Assembly (NCBI GenBank): GCA_002441135.1
Contig: DJVJ01000056.1
Location: 1-56,889, forward strand
Length of the DNA: 56,889 nt
Direction of reading: 5' to 3'
Source: Caryophanales bacterium UBA6259
GTDB lineage: Bacteria > Bacillota > Bacilli > Tepidibacillales > Tepidibacillaceae
This document shows, piece after piece, positions 45,020 to 54,026 of the stretch (position 1 is the first letter of the stretch; each line of letters opens with the position of its first letter). A program made the translations under genes and the position numbers. Below the pieces are notes generated by a model that did no database searches, was not told where the DNA came from, and saw only the letters and a program-made list of their open reading frames with translations.

Positions 45020-46216
45020 ATGCATGAAACACATAACACTAAAATGTATTATTTATATGCAACGTTTGCCAATTTATTAATCTTAGGACCAATCATCGTT
45101 CTTTTCTTAATTGCAAAAGGCTTAACGTTTACAGAAATAATGGTTCTCCAGTCCATTTATTCTGCTGGTATAGTACTATTTGAAGTTCCTACAGGTGCTA
45201 TTGCTGACAAATTTAGTCGGAAAATTAGTATGTTATTAGGCGCCATCATGGTCGCTTTGGGATTAATTATTTATATTGTAGGAAATCATTTTTATATTTT
45301 CATCTTAGCTGAATTAACATTTGCTTTAGGATTCACGCTTAAATCAGGTGCAGATTCAGCTTTAATTTATGATTCTTTAAAAGCAGATGGAAATGAAAAG
45401 GAGTTTCAAAAAATTGAGGGAAAAGCTAGATCCTACTCCTTTTATGCGCAAGCAGTCGGTTCAATTATCGCTGGTTTTGTATATGAGGTAAATATATTTC
45501 TTCCATTAAGTATATCTATTGGTTTTATGGGAATCTCAGCTGTAATTGCCTTATCCTTTAAAGAGGTTCCTGTTGAAGGAAAAGTAGGTAAATACGGAAT
45601 TGCGTATGCTGCTCAGATTATCGAAAGTGGTAAATATATCTTAAATCATGGGAAGATTAAAGCAATTATTGTCTTTTCTACTGTATTTTTCGTGTTTTAC
45701 CGAACAGGATTTTGGTTATTTCAGCCTTATATGGAGAGTGTGGATATACCCGTAAAATACTTTGGGATACTATTTTTTATTTTTAACATCACTGCTGCTT
45801 TTGTTTCCAAAAGAAGTCATATTTTCATTGAAAAAACAAAGCCAAAAACCTTAATGGCGATGGCCTATTTGATGATTAGTTCCTTTTTTATTTTAGGATT
45901 CGTCCATCTTTGGATTGGAGTATTAGCAATCTTATTACAGCAAGCTGCAAGGGGATTATATCAACCTGTTACCCATAAGTATTTAAACAAACACATTCCT
46001 TCGGATAAACGTGCTACGATTCTCTCTTTTCACTCATTAATTTCTAATATCGCAGTTACTATTACTTTTCCATTGATGGGATTATTAAAGGATAGTACAG
46101 ATATTTTTAATACACATTTAATCTTAGGGTTATTGATGATTTTCTTTATTTATTTGGCCTCTTTCTATATGAATAAGCGGTTAGGTCAACCTAAAAATAA
46201 GGAGCTAAGTGTATAG
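45020..46216 (+). CDS. MFS transporter
   Basis: The 398-residue protein has twelve predicted helices. The MFS A-motif-like signature GAIADKFSRKISMLLGAIM lies between helices 2 and 3 (about 55-75). The N-terminal LILGPIIVLFLIAKGLTFTEIMVLQ and VPTGAIADKF resemble drug/metabolite exporters of Firmicutes. Its start is one base after the stop of the dehydrogenase gene, so the two are coupled. Substrate unknown. Confidence 0.88.
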   Translation: MHETHNTKMYYLYATFANLLILGPIIVLFLIAKGLTFTEIMVLQSIYSAGIVLFEVPTGAIADKFSRKISMLLGAIMVALGLIIYIVGNHFYIFILAELTFALGFTLKSGADSALIYDSLKADGNEKEFQKIEGKARSYSFYAQAVGSIIAGFVYEVNIFLPLSISIGFMGISAVIALSFKEVPVEGKVGKYGIAYAAQIIESGKYILNHGKIKAIIVFSTVFFVFYRTGFWLFQPYMESVDIPVKYFGILFFIFNITAAFVSKRSHIFIEKTKPKTLMAMAYLMISSFFILGFVHLWIGVLAILLQQAARGLYQPVTHKYLNKHIPSDKRATILSFHSLISNIAVTITFPLMGLLKDSTDIFNTHLILGLLMIFFIYLASFYMNKRLGQPKNKELSV

Positions 46217-46266
46217 TAGTTTGTTAGTTATATGTTTTTAGAATAAATTTAATGGGGGTGTTAAAT

Positions 46267-47052
46267 ATGGATGTAAAGAATAAAGTGGTTGTCATCTCTG
46301 GAGCTTCGAGCGGAATTGGTAAAGAATTAGCCAAACAATTATTTAATAAAGGGGCAAAGTTAGCTCTACTTGCGAGAAGAGAGGATAAATTAAAACAGCT
46401 AGTAGCAACAGAGTTTAATAACTCTACTGATGTGATATGGGTAAAGACCGACGTGAGCAATAGAGAAGAAGTGAAAGCTGCTGTACAAAAGGTAATTCAA
46501 CGCTTTGGCCAAATAGATATCGTTATTAATAATGCAGGAGTCGGTTATTTTGGTTCATTTGAAAACATCTCCATAGAAGATTTTGATCGAATATTAAAAA
46601 CTAACATCTATGGAGTATTACATCTAAGCCAAGAATCCATTCCTTACTTAAAAAATACGAAAGGAATTATTATGAATGTTTCCTCTGGATTAAGTAAAAG
46701 GGCGCTTCCTTACTTAACAGTATATGCTGCTTCAAAAAGCATGCTCGATTCTTTGTCTGATGGAATGAGATTAGAGCTTAAGCCCTATGGAATTAATGTT
46801 GTCAATTACTGCCCACCAGAAACAGAAACAGAAATCTTTGAAAATACGGTACATGAACCTGGAATGATAAGCAATACATCCCATCGTAAAAAGAAGAGAG
46901 TAGAGGATGTCGTAAATCGAATGGTGAAAGCATTAGAGGAAGAAGCGAGAGAGGTGGTAGAAGGCAAATCCCTTAAGGTAATGAACTTCTTTGCCCCTAA
47001 GCTACTGGATAAAATATTTTATAAGGCAATGGTGTTAAAAGGAAAAAAATAA
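46267..47052 (+). CDS. Short-chain dehydrogenase/reductase
   Basis: The 261-residue classical SDR has the cofactor motif VVVISGASSGIGKELA at the start, NNAGVGY, and the catalytic Ser-Tyr-Lys set (NVSSGLSK, and Y158-x-x-x-K in VYAASKSM). Start at ATG 46267 after GGGGGTG; an ATG 15 bases upstream is too early for that RBS. Substrate unknown. The neighbours do not define a pathway. Confidence 0.9.
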   Translation: MDVKNKVVVISGASSGIGKELAKQLFNKGAKLALLARREDKLKQLVATEFNNSTDVIWVKTDVSNREEVKAAVQKVIQRFGQIDIVINNAGVGYFGSFENISIEDFDRILKTNIYGVLHLSQESIPYLKNTKGIIMNVSSGLSKRALPYLTVYAASKSMLDSLSDGMRLELKPYGINVVNYCPPETETEIFENTVHEPGMISNTSHRKKKRVEDVVNRMVKALEEEAREVVEGKSLKVMNFFAPKLLDKIFYKAMVLKGKK

Positions 47053-47112
47053 GTCTCGACAATCTGATATAATAGTTTTAGTTAGTTATTATAGAAGGGA
47101 GGACCCGGATAG

Positions 47113-47832
47113 ATGAATGAAGTAGAAATACAAACAGAAACAGAAACATTTTATCCTCCTCGTAAACATGATTTTAGTATTAGTTTTGGCATGTTGCTGG
47201 GATTTGTTGTTACTTTTTTAAGCTTAGGAGTCGTTTCTGGAATTGTAATTGGTATTACCAATTCATTGATAGATCTAGACATTATTTTAATAGCCACTGG
47301 TTTTTATGGGTTGCTATTGGATGCATTGATGTTTATAATCGCTATCCTGTTATTTAAAAAGGTACGTCAGTTTTCCTTTGCCAAATTTGATTTTGCTCCA
47401 ATGAAATTAGGAAAAACCTATCTTTATTTGGTTGTTTCCTTTATTCTTTTATTTATATCTCAATATCTTTTTATCGGGTTATTACAAATGGATGATTCTT
47501 CTCAGCAGTACGATACATTAGGCGGAAATTTAGTAGGCGATCATTGGATTAACTATCTACTTTTTTACTTTGCACTAGTGGTCATAACACCGATTAAGGA
47601 GGAGCTTCTGTTTCGTGGTCTTTTCTTACGATTTTTTGAAGAAAAATATAATTTTTGGATAGGATTAATTTTATCAGCACTGATTTTTGGACTTCTACAT
47701 GTTGATTATCCATTATCAGCGATTACTATGGGAGCAATCTTAGGGGGACTATATAAAAAAACTAATTCTATTGTGCCACCTACCATCCTGCATATGAGTT
47801 GGAATCTGATTGCAGCGATGACAATTATATGA
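47113..47832 (+). CDS. CPBP-family intramembrane protease
   Basis: The 239-residue membrane protein (about six to seven helices) has the full CPBP/Abi catalytic set: motif 1 EELLFRGLFLRFFEE, motif 2 FGLLHVDYP (F-x-x-x-H) and motif 3 HMSWNLIA (His and Asn). The family cleaves membrane or prenyl-processed substrates. Bacterial members are often self-immunity or stress proteins. RBS GGGAGGA. Terminator at 47853. Confidence 0.9.
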   Translation: MNEVEIQTETETFYPPRKHDFSISFGMLLGFVVTFLSLGVVSGIVIGITNSLIDLDIILIATGFYGLLLDALMFIIAILLFKKVRQFSFAKFDFAPMKLGKTYLYLVVSFILLFISQYLFIGLLQMDDSSQQYDTLGGNLVGDHWINYLLFYFALVVITPIKEELLFRGLFLRFFEEKYNFWIGLILSALIFGLLHVDYPLSAITMGAILGGLYKKTNSIVPPTILHMSWNLIAAMTII

Positions 47833-47852
47833 ATAAATATATAAAAATCAAA

Positions 47853-47902
47853 AGAAACCCTCTTTCAAAAATATTCTTAAGAAATGGGGTTTCTCATTTT
47901 TT
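47853..47902 (+). terminator. Terminator after the CPBP gene
   Basis: AGAAACCC (47853-47860) pairs with GGGTTTCT (47887-47894). CTTTC/GAAAT adds further pairs across one mismatch, and a T-rich tail follows. Confidence 0.8.
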
Positions 47903-47935
47903 GTACATCATATTTGTACATCAATAAATGACTAT

Positions 47936-48211
47936 TTAATTATTTGATGGTAAAGAATCATAGAAGTTAGCAAGCACTTCTTTGCCCTGGACGGCATTTT
48001 TACGGAAAAGACTGATTTCATCAATATTATTAAGTATGAATGCTGCAGAGGTCAGAAATTCATTTGCAAACCATTCAGCAGTCACCTGAATATTATGTGT
48101 AGAATCCTTCTTGTCAATAAGTTCAACCTGTGCAACTTCATTTTCGTCAAACCACATAATTAACTGGCACCAATGCAAATCACATACTATTTTTTTCTCA
48201 AATCTGTTCAT
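47936..48211 (-). CDS. Small unknown protein, 91 residues
   Basis: The reading frame has a strong RBS (GGGAGGTGTAATTA before ATG on the minus strand) and ordinary composition, so it is likely real. The product (MNRFEKKIVCDLHWCQLIMW) has two Cys and a mixed alpha/beta look, with no signal or membrane segment. I do not recognise a family. It stands between two plus-strand genes without a visible terminator of its own. Confidence 0.6.
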   Translation of the reverse strand: MNRFEKKIVCDLHWCQLIMWFDENEVAQVELIDKKDSTHNIQVTAEWFANEFLTSAAFILNNIDEISLFRKNAVQGKEVLANFYDSLPSNN

Positions 48212-48318
48212 TAATTACACCTCCCAAACAGTACAATTGTATTGTATCATAAGAAGATAAGGTAAAACAGAAAATCTAATAATGAACATATCTAAAAAAA
48301 GATATAGGAGAATACATA

Positions 48319-49290
48319 ATGAGTAAAATAAATTTTAAAGAAGAAAATGTAACGATTCAAAGCAATGTCACTTTAAGAGGCACGTTAACTATTCCAATGA
48401 GTGTTGACGCAGCAACTGATAATCCTCAGTATCCTGCAGTATTATTTCTTTCTGGCTCAGGAAGAATTGATCGTAATGAAAACAATCCTAGCTTAAGACT
48501 AAATATCTTTAATAATCTAGCAGATATGATAACGAATCTTGGCATTGTAACATTGCGATATGACAAAAGAGGGGTAGGAGAAAGCACAGGTGAATACCTT
48601 AAAGCAGGTTTATGGGATTTAGTCGATGATGCGGAGCAAGCATTACTATTTTTAAAACAACATGAGCAGGTAGACCCAGATAAAGTGTTTATTATAGGAC
48701 ACAGTGAAGGTGCTATTATTGGTGCAGCTTTAGCTGATAAATATCTATTGATGGGATTGGTTATGTTATCAGGGACAGCGGAATCCTTAAAAGATACCAT
48801 GATTAGACAAAATGAAAAAGTATTTAAAGAAATGGAAAACCTACCAGGGTTTAAGGGGCTAATTAATCGCCTTCTTCGTGTATCTGTTAAGGGTAGAAAG
48901 GATATGGAAGAGACTCATAAAAAGATCCTTGAATCCACAACCCATACCCTTGAATTAAGAGGAAAAAAAATAAACGCGAAATGGATGAGAGAGCATTTTA
49001 AATATAATGTTGTTCAATCATTACAAAGAATAACTATTCCAACCCTTGCAATTTCAGGATCTAAGGATGTCCAAGTACCTCCTGACCACGCAAAAGAAAT
49101 TGCCAATACTGTCGTTGGCCCATCAGAGTGGTATGTTATTGAAGGAATGAATCATATTTTAAGGGAAGCAAGAGAATCAGGTTCTATGATGACTTTGCAA
49201 AAGGAGTATAAAGAGACAGCAAATCAACCATTACATACAGAATTGATTACAATATTATCTGGATGGTTAAAAAAGAGAATAGAAGAATAG
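48319..49290 (+). CDS. Alpha/beta hydrolase
   Basis: The 323-residue protein has the alpha/beta hydrolase nucleophile elbow GHSEGA (Ser about 129) and an acid and a His after ISGSKDVQVP and GMNHILR. The N-terminal 35 residues form a beta-sheet start with VTIQSNVTLRGTLTIP, typical of acyl-CoA-thioesterase/BAAT-like and serine aminopeptidase-type hydrolases. Substrate not assigned. RBS AGGAG; a good terminator follows. Confidence 0.87.
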   Translation: MSKINFKEENVTIQSNVTLRGTLTIPMSVDAATDNPQYPAVLFLSGSGRIDRNENNPSLRLNIFNNLADMITNLGIVTLRYDKRGVGESTGEYLKAGLWDLVDDAEQALLFLKQHEQVDPDKVFIIGHSEGAIIGAALADKYLLMGLVMLSGTAESLKDTMIRQNEKVFKEMENLPGFKGLINRLLRVSVKGRKDMEETHKKILESTTHTLELRGKKINAKWMREHFKYNVVQSLQRITIPTLAISGSKDVQVPPDHAKEIANTVVGPSEWYVIEGMNHILREARESGSMMTLQKEYKETANQPLHTELITILSGWLKKRIEE

Positions 49291-49308
49291 ATAGGTATTC
49301 TTATTCAG

Positions 49309-49335
49309 ACCCCTTAAAGTATAAGGGGTTTTTTA
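49309..49335 (+). terminator. Terminator after the alpha/beta hydrolase
   Basis: ACCCCTTA (49309-49316) pairs with TAAGGGGT (49322-49329) around a five-base loop, then T-run. Confidence 0.9.
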
Positions 49336-49440
49336 TTTGATTTTTAAATATTTAAATTAGAATGACAAAACATTAGTTTCCTATAATAATATTATGTAAA
49401 TTTATAAATGAGAATTATTAAAATATTTTTAAAAATAATG

Positions 49441-49470
49441 TTCAAATATTTTACAATTATGTTGTATAAT
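49441..49470 (+). promoter_or_regulatory. Probable SigA promoter of the HD-GYP gene
   Basis: TTCAAA (49441-49446) and TATAAT (49465-49470) are 18 bases apart. The gap 49336-49566 is otherwise AT-rich with no reading frame. It also holds the ATTATGTAAA motif at 49383-49401. Confidence 0.55.
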
Positions 49471-49566
49471 ACATTTGTAATACTTGGTATTTATGGTAAT
49501 TAATAATTAGAATACTGTTAGTTAATATTATTTCTAAAATTTTGGTAAAGTGTGGGGTGAATTTAG

Positions 49567-50613
49567 ATGTTTCAAGAAGAACTTATTGGAAGAATTTTAA
49601 AAACCGATATATTTGGTAAAAATGGAATCGTATTGCTTCCGATAAATAAAACGCTTAATGAGCAGGATCTTATTAAATTAGCTAATCACAATATTTATAT
49701 TGATGAGAAAGACTTGTATGATATAGACTATTTAAGTAATTATCGGAATGATCATCGAAAAAAAATGAAAGAAATAATCCTGGATTTAGTCGACATGATG
49801 AGCGATATCTATGAAGAAGTAAGAACTGGACAAAACATTCCATTTATGGCCATGAGAGAAAATATCGTGCCTTCTGTTTTAGAAATCACTAAGCACCCTA
49901 ACATTTCTGAGATATTTGAATTAATATCTAATTTACATAATAAAAACCAATACACATATTTTCATAATGTAGCCGTAAGTATTTTATCTACTCTAATCGG
50001 AAAATGGGTTAATCTTTCAGAAAAGGAAATGTCTCTTCTGACGATTGGAGCTCTTTTACATGATATAGGTAAAACAAAGATTTCAGAAGAAATTCTTAAT
50101 AAACCTGAAAAGCTTACTGTTGAAGAAGTTGAGGAAATAAAAAAGCACACAGTTTACGGATATAATTTGATCAAAAAAACCGTTGGGGCTTCTCCACGCA
50201 TTGCTTTAATTGCACTTCAACACCATGAAAGAGAAAACGGAGAAGGATACCCATTAGGGATAAATGGAGATAATATTGATTTTTTAAGTAAAATTGTTGC
50301 GATAGCAGATATTTTCCATGCGATGACCTCAGAAAGAATATATCGCCACGCCGAACCGTTTTACATTGTGTTACAGCAAATGTCTCAAGATGTATTTGGT
50401 AAATTAGAACCAAAGGTAATGACTATATTTATTAAGCGAACTATGGAAATGTTATTGGGTACTAAAGTTAGACTAACAGATCAAAGAGTCGGTAAAATTA
50501 TTTTGATCAATCCTTATAATCCAATTAAACCATACATCCAGCTAGAAAATAATGAAATCTTAGATTTAAACTCTTCAAGTAATGTAAACATTGAGAAAGT
50601 ATTGTATTCATAA
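49567..50613 (+). CDS. HD-GYP phosphodiesterase
   Basis: The 348-residue soluble protein has an N-terminal region of about 125 residues without a clear known sensor. The HD-GYP domain has H165-D166 in LLHDIGKTKIS, KKHTVYGYNLI, HHERENGEGYP (219-229) and ADIFHAMTSERIYRH. A short PilZ-like beta tail ends it (about 300-345, KVRLTDQRVGKIILINPYNP). HD-GYP domains hydrolyse cyclic di-GMP; the NGEGYP form keeps the family's metal ligands. It is the second HD-GYP protein in the window, but its overall layout differs from the tandem HD protein at 31.6 kb. Confidence 0.9.
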   Translation: MFQEELIGRILKTDIFGKNGIVLLPINKTLNEQDLIKLANHNIYIDEKDLYDIDYLSNYRNDHRKKMKEIILDLVDMMSDIYEEVRTGQNIPFMAMRENIVPSVLEITKHPNISEIFELISNLHNKNQYTYFHNVAVSILSTLIGKWVNLSEKEMSLLTIGALLHDIGKTKISEEILNKPEKLTVEEVEEIKKHTVYGYNLIKKTVGASPRIALIALQHHERENGEGYPLGINGDNIDFLSKIVAIADIFHAMTSERIYRHAEPFYIVLQQMSQDVFGKLEPKVMTIFIKRTMEMLLGTKVRLTDQRVGKIILINPYNPIKPYIQLENNEILDLNSSSNVNIEKVLYS

Positions 50614-50655
50614 AAAAAATTGTACATTTTTAAAATTGAATAAAGTCCGTTTAAA

Positions 50656-50694
50656 AAACAGGCTTTTATTTTCGGTTATAAGCCTGTTTATTTT
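50656..50694. terminator. Terminator after the HD-GYP gene
   Basis: AAACAGGCTT (50656-50665) pairs with AAGCCTGTTT (50680-50689), with T on both ends on the respective strands, so it can also end the minus-strand YheC/D gene. A diverged copy of this block lies at about 52069-52150. Confidence 0.82.
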
Positions 50695-50820
50695 TCTTTT
50701 TAATGGTTTTATACCTGAAGAGGTAAAAATTAAAAATAAGTGTGTTTTTGAGGCTTAAAAGATAAGTCTTCATTTATTTGATTAAATTCAAGTATTTTTG
50801 CATGAAATTTTCTGGTTTCA

Positions 50821-51870
50821 CTATTTTTGCAATAGGTATTTTCCATAGGCAATAGGAGTTTTAAATGTATTGTACCATTCCTTATGCAACTTTCCTAATT
50901 GAAAGCTATATCGCAAATCACGACCATTAAATTCAATAAAATATGGTTTCCCATTTTTATCAATACCTATATCAAGCCCTATATCCGCTAAATGTGGTAG
51001 ATACTGATTTAAGTGCTGTGCAATATATATTGCGAGTCTTTGAATTGATTGTTTTGTATTGGTAACATTTAGATTTAGTTTTTTAAGAGTAGGTTCCAAA
51101 CGATAGACCTTTCCTCCTCTAGCCACATTGGATACATGTTTTCCACGCCTAGCTGCTTTTGCAACCATTCCTGTAACTTGCCATTCTCCGATTCTATTTC
51201 TCTGCACGGTTACTCTGATATCAAATGCTCCACCATTTATCTTAGCTAAAGGAACAGTTTGTTGAATAATATAATATCTGTCCTTAGTTAACTTCGTTAA
51301 TATAGATAATAACTGGTCATGGGATATTATTTTCATAGAATCAGAAAAACGAATGATCCATCTATTTTTCCATTTATCAATTCGAATAATCCCCAGACCT
51401 AAGCTCCCATTTGATGGTTTAATGTACAATGATGGAAAGTGTTGAATCATAAAGCTTAAATTAGTTTTGTTCAAAGGTAGAGTATAGGGGAGGTTTGACC
51501 GGATCAGATTGCTTTTCGCTAAAAGTTGGTGGACATAGTTTTTCGAATATCTAGTTTGCTCATTATAAAGATAACTAACTTTAGATAATTGCTTTACTTT
51601 ATATCTAATAGACTCAGCGGTAGATAAAGATCGATTATGGATTATTTTTGGAATGGGTCTTTTTTTATAATAATACTTCTCATTTTGATATATAAATCCT
51701 TGAGCTGTACCTTCAGTGAAATTTACTTTATTTATCGTAAGGTAGAAGGGGATCATTCCGTATGTTTTTGCAGCTTTATTATAAAAGTTTAATCGTTCAT
51801 GGCCATATTTGCGCTGGGGGATTCTTTTGAATTTAGAACCATCCAATAATATTCCAATATAGTCGCTCAT
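50821..51870 (-). CDS. YheC/YheD family ATP-grasp protein (spore coat-associated)
   Basis: The 349-residue protein belongs to the YheC/YheD family, known in Bacillus as endospore coat-associated proteins with an ATP-grasp-like fold. Features are GILLDGSKFKRIPQ at the start, IYIKPSNGSLGLGIIRI-type segment (LYIKPSNGSLGLGI), YYIIQQTVPLAKINGG, FDIRVTVQRN and ADIGLDIGIDKNGKPYFIEF followed by NGRDLRYSF. The minus-strand RBS is AGGAGAGG. Only one copy is seen; B. subtilis has yheC and yheD adjacent. The substrate of the family is not known. Confidence 0.9.
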   Translation of the reverse strand: MSDYIGILLDGSKFKRIPQRKYGHERLNFYNKAAKTYGMIPFYLTINKVNFTEGTAQGFIYQNEKYYYKKRPIPKIIHNRSLSTAESIRYKVKQLSKVSYLYNEQTRYSKNYVHQLLAKSNLIRSNLPYTLPLNKTNLSFMIQHFPSLYIKPSNGSLGLGIIRIDKWKNRWIIRFSDSMKIISHDQLLSILTKLTKDRYYIIQQTVPLAKINGGAFDIRVTVQRNRIGEWQVTGMVAKAARRGKHVSNVARGGKVYRLEPTLKKLNLNVTNTKQSIQRLAIYIAQHLNQYLPHLADIGLDIGIDKNGKPYFIEFNGRDLRYSFQLGKLHKEWYNTFKTPIAYGKYLLQK

Positions 51871-52257
51871 CGAAACCTCTCCTTATTTTAATAAAGTTCG
51901 TTACTTTCATAATATGAAATTACACAATTGCATGAACTAGGTATTAATTTGTTTCTTTAAAAGAAGAATAAGGGAAATGGCGCATAAGGGATATCATAAT
52001 ATTATTATGTAAACTTAATTGATAAATATTTGGAAATAGAGCACAAGTATAAAAAGCATATCGAAAAACGAGCCTTTAATTTTGATTTTAAGCGTGTTTG
52101 ATTTTAGTTTGAATGGTTTTATATTCAATTAGGTGTAAAAAATGAGTAAAAGCTTTTATGGAAATAAAAAAATAAAAGGTAGAAGATTAAAGTCAAAAAT
52201 TCTAAAAAAATATTTATAAATCTAAATGTAATAAAAATGGTTAAAAAATTCTATGAA

Positions 52258-52372
<115 letters not shown>

Positions 52373-52428
52373 TTATAGACGTATTTATCCCCTGTTTAAC
52401 GGTAAAACTTAACGATAATAATGGTTAA

Positions 52429-52491
52429 CGTCCTAATAATACCAGAGTCCGCCCCATAATTTACAAGGACGGTATATAATTGCTGAGGACG
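52429..52491. ncRNA. Nested inverted repeat, candidate structured RNA or binding site
   Basis: Three stems lie inside one another: CGTCCT (52429-52434) with AGGACG (52486-52491), ATACC (52439-52443) with GGTAT (52471-52475), and GTCC (52447-52450) with GGAC (52467-52470). The region around has no gene. Both strands could form the fold. The strand and function are unknown, and the assignment as RNA is tentative. Confidence 0.3.
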
Positions 52492-52551
52492 CACTGATAA
52501 CATAGATTTTCGAGGTCATATTTAGTTAATTATCTTGTTTAACCTAGTTTA

Positions 52552-53544
52552 TTAGCTACGGGAGAAAGAGTTTACCACCCATTTACCACTCTCGTTTTTC
52601 ACTTTAATAAGCATCACTTTTAAATTAGTAGCCTCTTTTAGTTCTGGGTACGATTGATAAACGACACACTCAATTAAAGCTTCAGTTTCATCACCTGAAT
52701 GAGTAATTCCTGGGGGAAAACCAGCATATAACATGTATTCATTTTTCTTTAAATCAATCATTTTGCTTTGAAAATCAATACTTTCAAGTATTTCTCTTTG
52801 CCATTCTTGATCATTATCTACTAAAATAGGTAAATTATGTTTCAGCTTATTAACTACTGATTCAAGCAGTTTTAAATTCTCAAAAGTCATTCCAGCTCTA
52901 TCTGATAAAACACCCCGTATTAAAGCTGTATCTTTAAGATTAATAATTTCATTTTCTTTTTCTTGAACAAGTAATTCTAATTCATTAATTCTTTTCTTTG
53001 CCAAATCAATCTCTTGTTGAAACCAATATTCCTCTGAAACTTTCGAGATCCGATCGGAGATTTTTTCTATTTCTTGGTATTGTTTTGATTGCATTATGAT
53101 TTTTTCAATTTCTTTAGTAGAGAGGTTTGTCTTTGCTAATTCTTTTGTTTTATCTACAACATTCTTTAAAGCTGGAAACTGGTCTAATAATTCTTTAGGA
53201 ATATTATCCAACTTGGATACAAACTTTCTTTTGTGTATTTCTATATCGTCTTCTTGTATTGCTTTAGGATCTATAGGCTTAGCAAAAACTGCTTTTTGAT
53301 ACTTGTCTACAAATTCATTCCATTCTTCCGGCGTTGCCTTTTTTTCGTTGATTATAAGATTTAGATTATATGCCCATTCTTCTGCCGTTGAATTCCAACC
53401 AAGCCGTTGCATTACTGGGTAATATCTCTCTAAGCTATCTATTGCGTCGTTTTTTGTAAAGTTGTGTCTTGACTGGAGAAATTCAACTATATTTTTCTCA
53501 TAATGATTCATTTCGGAGTATCTTTTCGTTTTAAGTATTTTCAT
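52552..53544 (-). CDS. Unknown 330-residue protein with central coiled coil
   Basis: I do not recognise a family. The N-terminal 80 residues are helical and aromatic (NDAIDSLERYYPVMQRLGW, SAEEW-type). The middle (about 120-210) is charged and coiled-coil-like, with IEKISDRISKVSEEY and AKKRINELELLVQEKENEI. The C-terminal 70 residues look beta-rich (YMLYAGFPPGITHSG, LKVMLIKVKNESGKWVV). No signal peptide or membrane helix. RBS AAAGGTAGG before the minus-strand ATG. It neighbours a DUF4926 protein and a broken immunity gene, which suggests an accessory island. Function unknown. Confidence 0.65.
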   Translation of the reverse strand: MKILKTKRYSEMNHYEKNIVEFLQSRHNFTKNDAIDSLERYYPVMQRLGWNSTAEEWAYNLNLIINEKKATPEEWNEFVDKYQKAVFAKPIDPKAIQEDDIEIHKRKFVSKLDNIPKELLDQFPALKNVVDKTKELAKTNLSTKEIEKIIMQSKQYQEIEKISDRISKVSEEYWFQQEIDLAKKRINELELLVQEKENEIINLKDTALIRGVLSDRAGMTFENLKLLESVVNKLKHNLPILVDNDQEWQREILESIDFQSKMIDLKKNEYMLYAGFPPGITHSGDETEALIECVVYQSYPELKEATNLKVMLIKVKNESGKWVVNSFSRS

Positions 53545-53588
53545 GATAAACCTACCTTTCTTTTATCCGAAAATTTAATAAGAAATAA

Positions 53589-53613
53589 GCTATTCTCTTT
53601 CTTGAAGAATAGC
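53589..53613 (-). terminator. Hairpin between the DUF4926 gene and the 330-residue gene
   Basis: GCTATTCT (53589-53596) pairs with AGAATAGC (53606-53613) around a nine-base loop. The minus-strand tail is only moderately T-rich (TTATTTC), so it is a weak terminator candidate for the genes above it. Confidence 0.45.
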
Positions 53614-53643
53614 AGCATTTAGCTGAATAAGAAGTAATATTCA

Positions 53644-53751
53644 CTATCGTTCCCAGTCATCTGGTACAAGCAACCATAGACCAGGCTTTACACATTTATT
53701 TTCTTCAATATAATATGTAGGAGTTCCTTGTTTTTCAATTACTACCAATAG
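53644..53751 (-). pseudogene. 35-codon frame directly downstream of, and in frame with, the DUF4926 gene
   Basis: After the TAA of the DUF4926 gene the same frame stays open for 35 codons (LLVVIEKQGTPTYYIEENK, then CVKPGLWLLVPDDWER). The product looks protein-like, with a possible TTG start but no RBS. It could be the remnant of a separate gene whose start has been lost, or a small coupled frame. Confidence 0.35.
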
Positions 53752-53934
53752 TTAGATAACTTCGAGAAATTCCCCTGAAACTGCTCCTAAGAAAATAGTA
53801 ATCCCATTTTTATCGCATATTTCTATCTCATAATGATTATCACCGTAATCCTCTAATATTGTCCCAATTTGCCCTTTTGAAATCCCATGTTTATTATCAT
53901 CTTTTATTACTCTTACAACGTCATATTGTTTCAT
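53752..53934 (-). CDS. DUF4926 domain protein, 60 residues
   Basis: The small protein reads YDVVRVIKDDNKHGISKGQI, then GTILEDYGDNHYEIEICD and GAVSGEFLEVI, the pattern of DUF4926. It is an SH3-like beta-barrel by that family's look, often found singly in accessory regions near toxin-immunity loci. RBS AAGGTGG. Function unknown. Confidence 0.75.
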   Translation of the reverse strand: MKQYDVVRVIKDDNKHGISKGQIGTILEDYGDNHYEIEICDKNGITIFLGAVSGEFLEVI

Positions 53935-54026
53935 TAAACAAACACCACCTTATTAAACAATCCTGTCCTTTAGTAATATGAGCATTAATCCTTTTTGACT
54001 AATGCTCCCTTTAGCATAATAATGAT

